The notes beneath the pieces were generated by a model. It saw only the letters and a list, made by a program, of their open reading frames with translations. It did not search any database and was not told the DNA's origin. A stretch of DNA of 64,000 nucleotides from Peteryoungia aggregata LMG 23059 (GTDB lineage Bacteria > Pseudomonadota > Alphaproteobacteria > Rhizobiales > Rhizobiaceae), in the NCBI RefSeq assembly GCF_030814435.1, contig NZ_JAUSUW010000002.1:186001-250000 (forward strand), in the 5' to 3' direction. Position 1 is the stretch's first letter. Every line of letters begins with the position of its first letter. This document shows positions 1 through 10,170 of the stretch, piece by piece. The translations under genes were made by a program, and so were the position numbers.

Positions 1-975
1 GCCTGTTGCGCCAGGGCGCTGCATCATGGTCAGTCGGTTCGCGGCCTGCTCGAAGGAGACATTGAAACGGGCTCGCAGCACATCGATGTCGTAACGGCCT
101 CGGATGGCGGCCGAGAGGAATGCGCCATAAGGCATCATCAGGGCGTGCGCCGTGTAGCGCGCCAGTTCGAACCGGGCGATGCGGCGCGCCTCGCCGGACG
201 ACAGCTCAAGGAGCTCAAGCTCTGCCTGGACATCTTCGCCGAGCGCCAGAAGCACCACTTCCATGGCAACCTCGCGCAGTTGATCAAACGGCGACAAGCG
301 CTCCGAGAGGAAGAGGCGCATGGAATGGCGATCATAGCGGCGCCGCAGTGAGGGCATGGTCTGGACGGGAAGCGCGCGGACCACGATGCCATGGGTCGAA
401 CGAAGCCAGGCCTTGAGAGCCACTGCCAAGTCATCTCCCGGAGACAGACCAAGACCGGCATGGAAACTCTCGGCCGCCTCGTCGAGCCGGGCGAAATAAT
501 TCGGTCGGCGCTCGAAGACTTCGCGGACCTCATCGATCGGCAGGCGGGCGCCTGACAGAGAGGTCTCGTGCCCCTCGCGGGCGAGGAGATCGGCGAGATC
601 GGAGAGGCGTGCCGCCTGTTCTCGATAGGCGCGGTAAAGCTTGACAATACCACTTGCAGCATTGGGCGCAGCCTCCGCCACTTCGATCAGCTCCTGATCG
701 CCGGGGAGTTCGCCTGACAGCAGCGGATCAGCGAAGACTTCGCGCAACTGGCTCGTCGAGCCGCCCGCCTCACCCTGCAGCTCATCCAGATCGACCTTGT
801 AGACGGAGGCGAGCTTGAGCAGCAGCTGGACCGTGAGCGGGCGCTGATTGCGCTCGATCAGATTGAGATAGGAGGGAGAAATCTCGAGCGCCTCGGCCAT
901 GGCTGTCTGAGTGAGGCCCAGGCCGTTCCTGATACGGCGGACACGCGGGCCTGCGAAGATCTTGCGCTCTGCCAT
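1..975 (-). CDS. RamB/ScfR-like XRE-family transcriptional regulator (3' end beyond window)
   Basis: The frame is open from an ATG at 975 to the left edge, giving at least 325 residues, so the C-terminus is missing. Residues about 8-62 form an XRE-type helix-turn-helix (motifs GLTQTAMAEALEISPSYLN and LIERNQRPLT). The remainder resembles the short-chain-acyl/ImmA-IrrE-like regulatory region of the RamB/ScfR family, which controls acetate, propionate and glyoxylate-shunt genes. The gene is divergent from aceA with about 240 bp between the two start codons, which supports a role in regulating isocitrate lyase. The family call rests on the HTH, the length and the context. The regulatory link is inference. 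Confidence 0.82.
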   Translation of the reverse strand, partial: MAERKIFAGPRVRRIRNGLGLTQTAMAEALEISPSYLNLIERNQRPLTVQLLLKLASVYKVDLDELQGEAGGSTSQLREVFADPLLSGELPGDQELIEVAEAAPNAASGIVKLYRAYREQAARLSDLADLLAREGHETSLSGARLPIDEVREVFERRPNYFARLDEAAESFHAGLGLSPGDDLAVALKAWLRSTHGIVVRALPVQTMPSLRRRYDRHSMRLFLSERLSPFDQLREVAMEVVLLALGEDVQAELELLELSSGEARRIARFELARYTAHALMMPYGAFLSAAIRGRYDIDVLRARFNVSFEQAANRLTMMQRPGATG

Positions 976-1214
976 TTTACAGCTCCTTTACAAGATTTGC
1001 CGAACTCGGCGCCTCACTCTTCTTGACTGAATTTACAAATTTACACGCGCACCTTGTCAAAGACAAGACAGCCTAACCTCTTTCATCCCGTTGTTTTATC
1101 GAATTTTCTGGCCGTGTTTTGCAGTGCGATGTAAATCTAGTCACATCAGAAGCGACCAAGCACACCCGAAGAACTTCACTTGGTCAGCGCCTCGCAGTGA
1201 CAGGGAGACACGTC
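976..1214. promoter_or_regulatory. Divergent ramB-like/aceA promoter region with four TTTACA repeats
   Basis: The 239-bp gap between the divergent regulator and aceA holds TTTACA at 976-981, 987-992, 1032-1037 and 1040-1045. The last two are almost contiguous (TTTACAAATTTACA). Repeated short motifs between a regulator and its probable target suggest operator half-sites. I did not identify the -35/-10 elements. The aceA Shine-Dalgarno is AGGGAGA at about 1202-1208, just before the ATG at 1215. Confidence 0.45.
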
Positions 1215-2504
<1,290 letters not shown>

Positions 2505-2515
2505 CCTGGGCGATC

Positions 2516-2630
2516 GCCCCTCACCCTACCCTCTCCCCGCAAGCGGGGAGAGGGAGCCCTGAGACCGACGCGTCGTCGTGCGTCTTCTCCCCGCTTGCGG
2601 GGAGAAGGTGGCGGCAGCCGGATGAGGGGC
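2516..2630. repeat. RIME-like rhizobial palindromic intergenic repeat
   Basis: Two near-identical hairpins lie here. One is 2530-2553 (stem CCTCTCCCCGC, loop AA). The other is 2584-2607 (stem CTTCTCCCCGC, loop TT). Both are enclosed by a GCCCCTCA/TGAGGGGC outer inverted repeat (about 2516-2524 with 2623-2630). This layout matches the rhizobium-specific intergenic mosaic elements common in Rhizobiaceae. Lying just downstream of aceA, it could also act as an mRNA-stabilising or termination structure. Confidence 0.75.
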
Positions 2631-2684
2631 CGAGCTTCACGAGATCAACAGTTCAAGAACCCCAACACCAAGAGGAGAAATGCC

Positions 2685-2933
2685 ATGACACCCCAGACCC
2701 GAGTCAAGGAACGCGCCGAAGAACAGTCCTCGGCGATGAGCACCGATCAGCAGGCGATGATCCGCATGCTGGCCAACGACCTGCACCGTCTCAACCATTC
2801 GATCATGAAGGCCGTCGATGCCGGCGTCTCGGTTGAGCTCGTTCGCTCCGCCCGCCATCATGGTGGCGACGGCAACTGGGGTGATCTGCTGATCCCCGTC
2901 ATCGTGACCCAGGGCAACCATCAGGCCGCCTGA
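2685..2933 (+). CDS. Small conserved-type hypothetical protein
   Basis: An 82-residue soluble protein starting at ATG 2685 and preceded by AGAGGAGAAA, a strong Shine-Dalgarno. Upstream in-frame codons run through the RIME-like repeat and are unlikely to be translated. The middle region (DQQAMIRMLANDLHRLNHSI) looks helical. The C-terminus (LLIPVIVTQGNHQAA) has no recognised motif. A clear terminator follows, so this is a real transcription unit end. It may be cotranscribed with aceA or have its own promoter. The function is unknown. Confidence 0.7.
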   Translation: MTPQTRVKERAEEQSSAMSTDQQAMIRMLANDLHRLNHSIMKAVDAGVSVELVRSARHHGGDGNWGDLLIPVIVTQGNHQAA

Positions 2934-2978
2934 ACTACCAGCCTATCCCCCGTCCGGCACCTGACCTCCGGACCGGTT

Positions 2979-3026
2979 CCCGCACGATGATCGCCTCGGG
3001 GGAGGAGCGGATCGTCGTGCGGGGTT
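2979..3026 (+). terminator. Rho-independent terminator
   Basis: A 14-bp stem pairs 2979-2992 (CCCGCACGATGATC) with 3010-3023 (GATCGTCGTGCGGG) with one G-U pair, followed by TTTTT. It ends the aceA/small-gene unit ahead of the convergent LysR gene. Confidence 0.85.
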
Positions 3027-3038
3027 TTTCCTTTGTAT

Positions 3039-3914
3039 TCAGCCGCTGGTGCTGGGGCGCTTGCCCGCCAGAATATCCCGGTGGGACTTCAGGAGTTTCG
3101 CAAGCCGGTCGGCGACGGTGCGGATATCGCTGCGGTGACGGTCGTCATTGTTCATCACGATCCACTGGCGATGGCGCAGCTCCGGGATCTCCTCACCGGC
3201 CCGTTCAAGCGTCGGATCGAGATCGCCGACAAAGCAGGGAAGAACGGACAGACCTGCGCCTGCCCTGATCAGATCTCTCAGCGAGCGCGGCCTGTTGACG
3301 GACACCGCGATTCGGTCGGTCGCTTGCTGGCGCGGCCAGCGCAGGTAGGCAGAGACAGCGTTCTCATCGTCCACCGCGACCCAGGGCTCAGGCCCCAGCC
3401 ATTGCCTGTTGCGCGCCTTGTAAGCCGCATAGGCCACCTCGCCAGCCGGGATGGCCGCGAGGTTCGGTTCTTCGGGTTCAAATGCACGGATGCCGACGTC
3501 ACTTTCACGATGGGCGAGCCGGGCACGGTGTTCGGCGACATGAAGGTCGATGCGAAAGTCATCGCGTGGGGTGCGGATCACCGACATGTTCTGGCAGAGA
3601 AGCCAGGCGATCCAGGTGCCCAGGCTGATGCGGACAAGGGACTGGCCCGAGGCACCGCGGCGCCATTCTTCAACCCGCCGGCTGCCGGCCTCCAGTTCAA
3701 CCAGATGCTCCAGCAACTGGCCACCGTCCGCCGTCAGACGGTACCCGGTCTGGCTGCGCAGAAAGAGCTCCCGTCCCAGCGCCTGTTCAAGTTCGACCAT
3801 GCGCCGGCCAAGGGTCGCCGCACTCAGACCCGTCACCTCGGCGGCTGCCGTCAAGCCGCCCTGGCGGGCGACAGCGAGAAATAGCTGATAGGAATCCCAG
3901 GCTATTCTTTTCAT
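3039..3914 (-). CDS. LysR-family transcriptional regulator
   Basis: A 291-residue LTTR. The N-terminal winged HTH (residues about 5-60) has the family pattern WDSYQLFLAVARQGGLTAAA followed by LSAATLGRRMVELEQALG. A substrate-binding-like effector domain follows (for example the segment around RDLIRAGAGLSVLPCFVGD). ATG 3914 was preferred to an upstream GTG at 3932 because it places the HTH at the usual distance from the N-terminus; neither has a clear ribosome-binding site. It is divergent from a small ORF at 4004, about 90 bp away. The effector and targets cannot be told from the sequence. Confidence 0.9.
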   Translation of the reverse strand: MKRIAWDSYQLFLAVARQGGLTAAAEVTGLSAATLGRRMVELEQALGRELFLRSQTGYRLTADGGQLLEHLVELEAGSRRVEEWRRGASGQSLVRISLGTWIAWLLCQNMSVIRTPRDDFRIDLHVAEHRARLAHRESDVGIRAFEPEEPNLAAIPAGEVAYAAYKARNRQWLGPEPWVAVDDENAVSAYLRWPRQQATDRIAVSVNRPRSLRDLIRAGAGLSVLPCFVGDLDPTLERAGEEIPELRHRQWIVMNNDDRHRSDIRTVADRLAKLLKSHRDILAGKRPSTSG

Positions 3915-4003
3915 AGATGAAAGACATAGCACAAAGACTGATGTTCATGCATCCGAATTTGAGGAATAGAAGAGAGGACGGCATCCACGAGAGGACATCC
4001 GTC

Positions 4004-4228
4004 ATGCATGAAGTCTATGCGGCATATTCCATCATCATCCTTCAACAACAACTGGGCGGACGCGAGCGCCTGTCCGAGGACGAATTCTACGCCAGCTACA
4101 GCGAACCGCCGTGGCGGGGGTGGTCACGGGGCATCCGCGCGCTGTTCGACCGTTCACAGCGGGTGCGGCAGAGAGAGACCATTCCCAACCCCGGAGACAG
4201 CCAGGCATGCTGCCTGAAGGAAGCCTGA
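4004..4228 (+). CDS. Small hypothetical protein divergent from LysR gene
   Basis: A 74-residue ORF starting at ATG 4004 with GAGAGGA about 10 nt upstream. The frame is open from 3917, but the longer N-terminus overlaps the LysR promoter. The protein has a hydrophobic helix-like start (YAAYSIIILQQQLGG), then an acidic stretch (SEDEFYASYSEPPW) and a basic tail. A terminator follows directly, which supports real transcription. I recognise no domain. It could be a regulatory partner or target of the adjacent LysR protein, but nothing in the sequence proves that. Confidence 0.5.
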   Translation: MHEVYAAYSIIILQQQLGGRERLSEDEFYASYSEPPWRGWSRGIRALFDRSQRVRQRETIPNPGDSQACCLKEA

Positions 4229-4235
4229 CGCAAAG

Positions 4236-4262
4236 AAGCCCGACGCGATGCGCCGGGCTTTC
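4236..4262. terminator. Intrinsic terminator between convergent genes
   Basis: The hairpin AAGCCCG (4236-4242) pairs with CGGGCTT (4254-4260), with an inner CGC/GCG pairing, and is followed by TTCC. It lies between the small ORF ending at 4228 and the chemoreceptor ending at 4284 and may serve both. Confidence 0.7.
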
Positions 4263-4283
4263 CTATTCATCCGAGGAGCAAAA

Positions 4284-6809
4284 TCAGGCGGCGCGGCTTC
4301 CGAAGCGCTGCCGATCCGCCTCGACGCGGAACTCCGTCAGCAGGCCGACGAGCTGGTCGGCTTCATCGGCCAGCATGCGCGATGCTGCCGATGTCTCCTC
4401 CACCATCGCCGCATTCTGCTGCGTCAGCTGATCCATCTGACCAACAGCACTGTTGACCTCCTGCAGCGCGACGGACTGGTCTCGGCTCATCGCGGCGATT
4501 GCCTCGACATGGCCAGTGATTTCGGTGATCTGGCTGGCAATGGTGCCAAGTGCCTGGCCGGTTTGTTGCACGAGCTTGGCACCGGCGCTGACTTCCGTGG
4601 AGGACGTGTGGATGAGCGCCTTGATCTCGTTGGCGGCGCGACCGGAGCGCTGGGCGAGTTCGCGGACTTCCTGCGCCACGACGGCGAAGCCCTTGCCCGC
4701 CTCCCCGGCGCGGGCGGCCTCGACGCCGGCATTCAGTGCGAGAAGATTGGTCTGGAAGGCGATATCCTCGATGACGTCGATGATCTGCTCGATCTGGCCG
4801 GAAGCCTGTTCTATGCGGGTCATGGCCGTGACGGCGTCGGTGACCACCTTGGAGGAACTCTCGGCATTGCGCCTGGTATCCTGTACGATCCCATTCGCCT
4901 CGCGCGCCTTCTCGGCGGCGGCGCGGACATTGCTCGTGACCTCGTTGACGGCTGCGGCGGTTTCTTCCAGCGAAGCCGCCTGGTTTTCGGTGCGGCGGGA
5001 GAGTTCGTCGGTCGAATGCGCCATCTGGCGGACATTGCCCTGGATCGCACCGACATTCGACTGGATCTGGCGGATGGTATCTTGCAGGCGGGTCAGCGAG
5101 CGGTTGAAATCGAGGCGCAAGCGTTCGAGGCCGCCCGTGAAGGGCGTGTCAATCGTGGCGGAGACGTCGCCTGAGGCGAGCCGCTCGAGGCCTGCGGCGA
5201 GGGCATGGACCGCGAATTCCACCTGCTGCTCGGCCTCGCGCTTCTGGGCTTCGTTTGCCAGACGTTCGGCCTCGGCAGCGGCGCGGGTCTTCTCGCTCTC
5301 CTCTTCGACACGAATCTTGGCGATGGCATTCTCCTTGAAGACGCCAAGGGCCCGGGCCATCTCACCGATCTCGTCGGCACGGCCATCGGCGGCGACGGCA
5401 GCGTCGAGGTCGCCGGACGCCAGGCGACGCATGGCGGCGGTGATCTGGTTGATCGGTCCCTTGAAGGTAACGACCAGACCGATGCCTGCGAAGACGGCAA
5501 TGACGACACCGAGGAGGGTTGCCGTCAACGAGATCTGGTCGACGGCATCGCGGGCGGACCCGGCAGCATCACGCTGGACGGCGGCGAAACGCGTCAGATC
5601 CTGCCAGATGGAATCGATGTCGGCAGCGGCAGCCTGATAGGCGGCAAGGCGCTCGGCCGAAAGGGCGACAAGCTCGCCGGCCCGGGTTTCGACAGAAGCG
5701 GCGAGTGGAAGGATTGCTTCAATGCGGGTCTTGACGTCAGCGGAGGCCGGCACCTTGCCAGCCAGTCCATCGGCGGAGACCTTCACAGCTGCCAACGCCT
5801 CCTCCAGCGCCTGGAGATTGCCCGGGGAGGACTGACCGAGGAAGCGGGCAGCGCGGGAATCGGCGGCATTGACCACCTCGACCAGATCTCGCGTGGCATC
5901 GAGCAAAGCGGTCGCTGCGGCCATCGGCTGATCAAGGGAACCGAAAACCTGGGTTGCCTGGCGCGACTTCATCGTCGAAGCTCCCTGAAGCTTGATGCCG
6001 GCGGGGCGCATGATGTTGACGGCGCGGTCCACGACGCCGATCGTCTGATCGTTGAAGACGCCGGTCTCCAACTGCTTCCGGATCTGCACGAGACTGTCGG
6101 TAATTGCCGAGCCAACGACCTTCTGGTCGACCGGCAGCGCTTCATTCACTTCCGTCGAGGCGATTTCCAGTGCCGGAAATTCGCGCTTGATCAGCTCCAT
6201 CTTCTCGGCGGGCGTCGCGAGGTTGTTGAAGTCGGAGACGATCTTCGAAATGCTGTTGGCACCGCGGGTCAGCCGCTCGGCCTCGCGCAACAGTCCTTTC
6301 GCCTTGGCCTCGTCGGCGGCGAGGCCATCACGAACAGTGGTCGCGTATTGCAGCAGTCTGTCGCGCTCCTCCATCAAAGCCGCGAGATCCGACTCGACGC
6401 CCTGGCGCAGCGTCACCTCCTGCTGATAGCTCGTCCAGAGATCAGCAGCTTTGGTGGTGATGGCTGCAGTGCCGGCGATGGCCTTGCGGATCTCCGCCTC
6501 GCCTTCCTGTCCGGCAAGACCTTCGGCAGCCGTCGCGAGAGCCGTTGACTGCGCTGCCAGCTCCTGGTCGAGCGCCGACCTCGTTTCCTCATTGGTGGTC
6601 TGCAGGAATCGGGTCATCCCGACATAGACCTGCTTGAAGCCGCTCAAGGTCTGCAGAACCGTGTTGGAGATATCCATCCGGCCCTGCAGCATGTTCGACG
6701 CGTAGAGGCCGGTGAAACCAACAGCGGAGATGCTGATGACAAAGGGCAAGATGAAAACCAGAACCTTCGTCTGGATCTTGAAGCGTGCCAACAGGCGATC
6801 AATGAACAT
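4284..6809 (-). CDS. Methyl-accepting chemotaxis protein (transmembrane, large periplasmic sensor)
   Basis: An 841-residue inner-membrane chemoreceptor. TM1 is at about residues 17-38 ([20 protein letters not shown]). A roughly 390-residue periplasmic helical sensor, similar in size to a helical-bimodular domain, is followed by TM2 at about 430-452 ([19 protein letters not shown]). A HAMP (about 453-505) and a second HAMP-like segment (about 530-570) lead to the MCP signalling hairpin with the conserved tip [20 protein letters not shown]. There is no C-terminal CheR-binding pentapeptide (it ends GSRAA). The start has GAGGGG just upstream. It lies downstream of a paralogue in the same orientation, separated by about 215 bp. 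The ligand is unknown. Confidence 0.93.
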   Translation of the reverse strand: MFIDRLLARFKIQTKVLVFILPFVISISAVGFTGLYASNMLQGRMDISNTVLQTLSGFKQVYVGMTRFLQTTNEETRSALDQELAAQSTALATAAEGLAGQEGEAEIRKAIAGTAAITTKAADLWTSYQQEVTLRQGVESDLAALMEERDRLLQYATTVRDGLAADEAKAKGLLREAERLTRGANSISKIVSDFNNLATPAEKMELIKREFPALEIASTEVNEALPVDQKVVGSAITDSLVQIRKQLETGVFNDQTIGVVDRAVNIMRPAGIKLQGASTMKSRQATQVFGSLDQPMAAATALLDATRDLVEVVNAADSRAARFLGQSSPGNLQALEEALAAVKVSADGLAGKVPASADVKTRIEAILPLAASVETRAGELVALSAERLAAYQAAAADIDSIWQDLTRFAAVQRDAAGSARDAVDQISLTATLLGVVIAVFAGIGLVVTFKGPINQITAAMRRLASGDLDAAVAADGRADEIGEMARALGVFKENAIAKIRVEEESEKTRAAAEAERLANEAQKREAEQQVEFAVHALAAGLERLASGDVSATIDTPFTGGLERLRLDFNRSLTRLQDTIRQIQSNVGAIQGNVRQMAHSTDELSRRTENQAASLEETAAAVNEVTSNVRAAAEKAREANGIVQDTRRNAESSSKVVTDAVTAMTRIEQASGQIEQIIDVIEDIAFQTNLLALNAGVEAARAGEAGKGFAVVAQEVRELAQRSGRAANEIKALIHTSSTEVSAGAKLVQQTGQALGTIASQITEITGHVEAIAAMSRDQSVALQEVNSAVGQMDQLTQQNAAMVEETSAASRMLADEADQLVGLLTEFRVEADRQRFGSRAA

Positions 6810-6984
6810 TCTGTTCCCCTCGGTCTCAAACGCGCCGATCTTCCGCCCATTTTTGGGCTAGATCGACTGTGGACCTCGGATCTTAAAGAAATCCTGAACG
6901 ACCTAATTCATTCATTCTGCAGCATATTCGACAGATCTCAGGCAGGGGATCAAAACAAAGGCGCCCGCTCCTGCCGAAAGCAAC

Positions 6985-7006
6985 AGGTCCGGACATGTCC
7001 GGGCCT
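6985..7006 (-). terminator. Possible terminator hairpin between the two tandem chemoreceptors
   Basis: AGGTCCGGACA/TGTCCGGGCCT (6985-7006) is a near-perfect inverted repeat just downstream of the stop of the 853-codon receptor frame. It lacks a strong T-run, so it may be an attenuating or stabilising hairpin rather than a full terminator. Confidence 0.4.
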
Positions 7007-7026
7007 GCATCGTCAGGACTGCCGCG

Positions 7027-9555
7027 TCAAGCGGCAGCCCGGCCGGATGCCCCTCGAACGTCCGCCTCGATGCGGAACTGCTGCAGGAGATCGCGCAACA
7101 TATCGGTCTGGCCGGAGAGATCCTGGGTTGCCGCGGTGGCTTCTTCGACCATGGCAGCATTCTGCTGGGTCATCTGGTCCATGCGCCCGACGGCCCCGTT
7201 GACCTCGTGGAGCGCACCCGATTGCTCGCGGCTGGTCTCGGCGATTTTTTCGATGTGCTCGCTGATCGTCGCGATCTGGGTTCCGATACGCGACAGCACC
7301 GTGCCCGTCTGCTGGACGTGGGTGGAGCCATTCGCCACCTCTTCGGCCGAGCGGTTGATCAGCGCCTTGATCTCCTTCGCAGCACCGGCAGAGCGCTGGG
7401 CGAGTTCGCGGACTTCCTGCGCGACGACGGCAAAGCCCTTGCCTGCTTCGCCCGCACGGGCTGCTTCAACACCAGCGTTGAGGGCCAGCAGATTGGTCTG
7501 GAAGGCGATCTCGTCGATCACGCCGATGATGTTGGAGATCTGGCGCGAGGCCTCCTCGATGCGGCCCATGGCCGAGATGGCGCTGCCGACGACGACAGCG
7601 GATTCATCGGCGTTCTTCTTGGCTTCGCGGACGACGCCATTGACCATTTCGGCACGCTCGGAGGACGAACGGACAGCAGCGGTGATCTCATCGACGGCGG
7701 CGGCGGTCTCTTCCAGGGACGCCGCCTGCTGTTCGGTGCGGCGGGCGAGATCGAGCGCCGACTGGGCCATCTGGCGGCCGTTGTTCTGGATCTGATCGAC
7801 GTTGCCGGAGATCTGGTGCATCGTGTCGCGCAGGCGGGCAAGCGACAGGTTGAAGTCGTTGCGCAACTGTTCCAGGCGACCATGGAAGCGGCCTTCGATC
7901 TCGAAGGAGATGTCGCCATTGGCGAGACGCTCCAGCGCCTGGGCTAGCTTACCGACGGCATGTTCGATCTCTCGGTCGAGCGCCTGCTTTTCCTCGTCAT
8001 TGCGGCGGCGCTCGGCTTCCGCTTCCATCTGCTCGCGCTGACGCTCGGATTCAATCTCGAGCTTGGTGCGGGCGTTCGTCTTGAAGACGGCGAGCGCACG
8101 CGCCATGGCGCCGATCTCGTCGCCACGCTTGTCACCGGCAATGCCTGCCTCAAGGTCACCCTCGGCGAGGCGCTGCATGGTGGCGGTGATGCGTGTGATG
8201 GGCCGCTGCAGTGTCAGAACCAGTGCGATGCCGCCGATGACGGCGAGCACGACACCAGCGATCATGGTGCCGATCGACAGGCGGTTTGCTTCCTGGCGTT
8301 CGGTGCCGGCCACATCCTTCTGCAAGTCTGCAAACGAGGTGAGCGATGCCCAGATTGCATCCATGGTGCGGCTTGCTTCATCAAAGCTTGCGATCCGGTC
8401 GGCGCTCGTCTTGACCAGCGCTTCGGTGTCGGCGGTGAGCGAGGCAAGCAGCGGCGTGATGGCCGCCGTCAGGCTGTCATAGAAGGCCTTGTCGGAGATG
8501 CTGCCGCCGAGAACAGTAAGATTGTCGCCGATCAGCCTGATCTGGCGAAGGATCGGCTCGCGCGTCTTGTCGTCCTTCACATTGAGGAAGGTCGCGGTCA
8601 TGATGCGCAGATCGTAGACATCGGCAATCAGGGTGCGGCTACCGACGAGGATATCGGCGGCCTGCACGGCACTGGTCTCGACCGCTGCAAACTTCTGGAC
8701 GGATTCGGCGTATTTGGTGGCGGCGCTCTCCTGCAGAATGGCCTGGAAACCGCGGAAGCGGGCGAGGATGCTGCCCACAGTGCGGCCAGCTTCCATGCTG
8801 GTGTCGCCTGCTCCAACCACTTTCTTGATCTCATTGATCGCCGTCTGAAGCTCCTTGCCCATGCCCTTGTGCTCGGGGGGCAGCGCATTGGCGATCTTGC
8901 GATGAGTCTTGACCAGTTCCGGCACCTGCTTCTGCAGATACGGGAATTGTTCTTCCGGTAGCCCAGCGGAGAAGTAACCATTGCTCACCTCTGCCAGATG
9001 ACGGGCAGCAGCAGACAGGCGATCCGCCTCCTTGAGTGCGCTTTTGGCGTCGTTCTCGCCCGCGAGAACCGCACGCTGGAGTTTCTGCGCCTCGTCGGAC
9101 ACGCGGATCTGCTGGGCCATGAGGCCCTTGAGGTGTTCCTGGACCGCGGCGGCGAGCTTGACCTCGGCTTCATGCAATTGCCAGAGCGTGTCGATCTTCT
9201 GATTGACGGCACCCGTTCCTGATATCGCTTCGTCGAGGAACTTGCGACCCGTACCGTCGGTGCCGATTTCAGAGATGTTCTGATTGAGCGTGGCCTGCTG
9301 GCCAGAGAGTTCGGAGACCACGGTGGCGCGTGTCTCTTCGGAGGTGTGATCAAGGAAGCGCGTCATCGCAGTGGTGACATTCTTGAACCCGTTGAGCGAG
9401 CGCATCGTGCCGTTGGAGATCTCCATGCGCTGCTGCAGGAGGCCGGATGCATAGAGGCCCATGAGACCGACTGCGGTGATCGACAGGACGAAAGGAAGCA
9501 CGAAGGCCAGCACCTTGGTCGAAATCGAAAAACGCGAAAGAATTTGATCGATCAA
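7027..9555 (-). CDS. Methyl-accepting chemotaxis protein (transmembrane), TTG start
   Basis: An 842-residue paralogue of the receptor at 4284-6809. It has TM1 near the N-terminus ([20 protein letters not shown]), a roughly 380-residue periplasmic helical sensor, TM2 ([20 protein letters not shown]), HAMP, a second HAMP-like block and the MCP tip [20 protein letters not shown]. The start was placed at TTG 9555 because GGAGGG sits 6 nt upstream (9562-9567) and the resulting N-terminus [14 protein letters not shown] aligns with [14 protein letters not shown] of the paralogue. The frame is open to a GTG at 9588, which would bury that Shine-Dalgarno. It has no CheR pentapeptide. The two probably arose by tandem duplication and sense different ligands. 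Confidence 0.92.
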   Translation of the reverse strand: MIDQILSRFSISTKVLAFVLPFVLSITAVGLMGLYASGLLQQRMEISNGTMRSLNGFKNVTTAMTRFLDHTSEETRATVVSELSGQQATLNQNISEIGTDGTGRKFLDEAISGTGAVNQKIDTLWQLHEAEVKLAAAVQEHLKGLMAQQIRVSDEAQKLQRAVLAGENDAKSALKEADRLSAAARHLAEVSNGYFSAGLPEEQFPYLQKQVPELVKTHRKIANALPPEHKGMGKELQTAINEIKKVVGAGDTSMEAGRTVGSILARFRGFQAILQESAATKYAESVQKFAAVETSAVQAADILVGSRTLIADVYDLRIMTATFLNVKDDKTREPILRQIRLIGDNLTVLGGSISDKAFYDSLTAAITPLLASLTADTEALVKTSADRIASFDEASRTMDAIWASLTSFADLQKDVAGTERQEANRLSIGTMIAGVVLAVIGGIALVLTLQRPITRITATMQRLAEGDLEAGIAGDKRGDEIGAMARALAVFKTNARTKLEIESERQREQMEAEAERRRNDEEKQALDREIEHAVGKLAQALERLANGDISFEIEGRFHGRLEQLRNDFNLSLARLRDTMHQISGNVDQIQNNGRQMAQSALDLARRTEQQAASLEETAAAVDEITAAVRSSSERAEMVNGVVREAKKNADESAVVVGSAISAMGRIEEASRQISNIIGVIDEIAFQTNLLALNAGVEAARAGEAGKGFAVVAQEVRELAQRSAGAAKEIKALINRSAEEVANGSTHVQQTGTVLSRIGTQIATISEHIEKIAETSREQSGALHEVNGAVGRMDQMTQQNAAMVEEATAATQDLSGQTDMLRDLLQQFRIEADVRGASGRAAA

Positions 9556-9847
9556 ACTAGTCCCTCCAAAAGAGGACGGCGCAATCACTGCGCCCGCCCT
9601 TCAAACACATCGACAGAACGACAGTCGTCGTCGCCGTCTACACTCCACTCCACTCCAAAGAGAAGAGTTGCAGTAAAAGTCTCAAGACGGAGTTAAGGCC
9701 GGGCTGGGCGTCCCGAAGCGGGAAGTTGATCAACAGCCGAGGAAAGTGGACCACCGATGACGGTGGTGGCCGTGCGCAAAGGCGCGGTCTGGCAGCATGC
9801 AAACGCATGCGGGCACTGTCATCCTCAGGGACGACAGGAAACCAGGA

Positions 9848-9997
9848 TCAGCCGAGAAGACCGAAAGCGAGCGCTGCAAGGGCACTGGCAGCGTAGAGGC
9901 AGACGATGCTCAGATGGCGAACGCGGGCACGCTCTTCGTCACGGGCACGGGTTGCGGCAATGGCAATGGCACGGGGCTTGCGGGTCTCATGGGTCAT
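9848..9997 (-). CDS. Possible 49-residue single-pass membrane peptide
   Basis: A short ORF in an otherwise gene-free stretch. ATG is at 9997 with AGGA about 9 nt upstream, and TGA is at 9848-9850. The N-terminal half is basic (THETRKPRAIAIAATRARDE). The C-terminal half is a hydrophobic helix (LSIVCLYAASALAALAFGLL) followed by Gly and stop. Basic-then-hydrophobic architecture fits a small inner-membrane protein with the N-terminus in the cytosol. The opposite strand has longer ORFs (9757-10122) rich in His/Gly/Arg that look like antisense artefacts. The rest of 9589-10170 has no other gene that I can support. Confidence 0.45.
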   Translation of the reverse strand: MTHETRKPRAIAIAATRARDEERARVRHLSIVCLYAASALAALAFGLLG

Positions 9998-10170
9998 GGG
10001 GCGCGGTCCTTGATGCGGCCAGGAAAGGTCATGCCCTTGCGGGCTTTTGCCGGCCAGACCTCATGTCGCGACATCTGGAGATGTCACACCGGCATTCGGG
10101 CAGGATGACCGACGCATGTTAACAAGCCCTGAATTACCGATATAAGCTTGTCCGAAGCGGGAGACTTCCC

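Noticed and set aside
3033..3884. Long plus-strand frame opposite the LysR gene (283 codons)
   Set aside because: It is antisense to a well-supported LysR protein, has no domain and no Shine-Dalgarno. GC-rich codon bias makes such frames common in this genome.
5205..6548. Long plus-strand frame opposite the first chemoreceptor (447 codons)
   Set aside because: It mirrors the reverse strand of a clear MCP coding sequence; composition is Gly/Asp-rich and repetitive and no family fits.
9757..10122. Plus-strand frames in the gap after the second chemoreceptor
   Set aside because: The His/Gly/Arg/Trp-rich translation lacks any fold signal, and the opposite strand holds a better small ORF (9848-9997).
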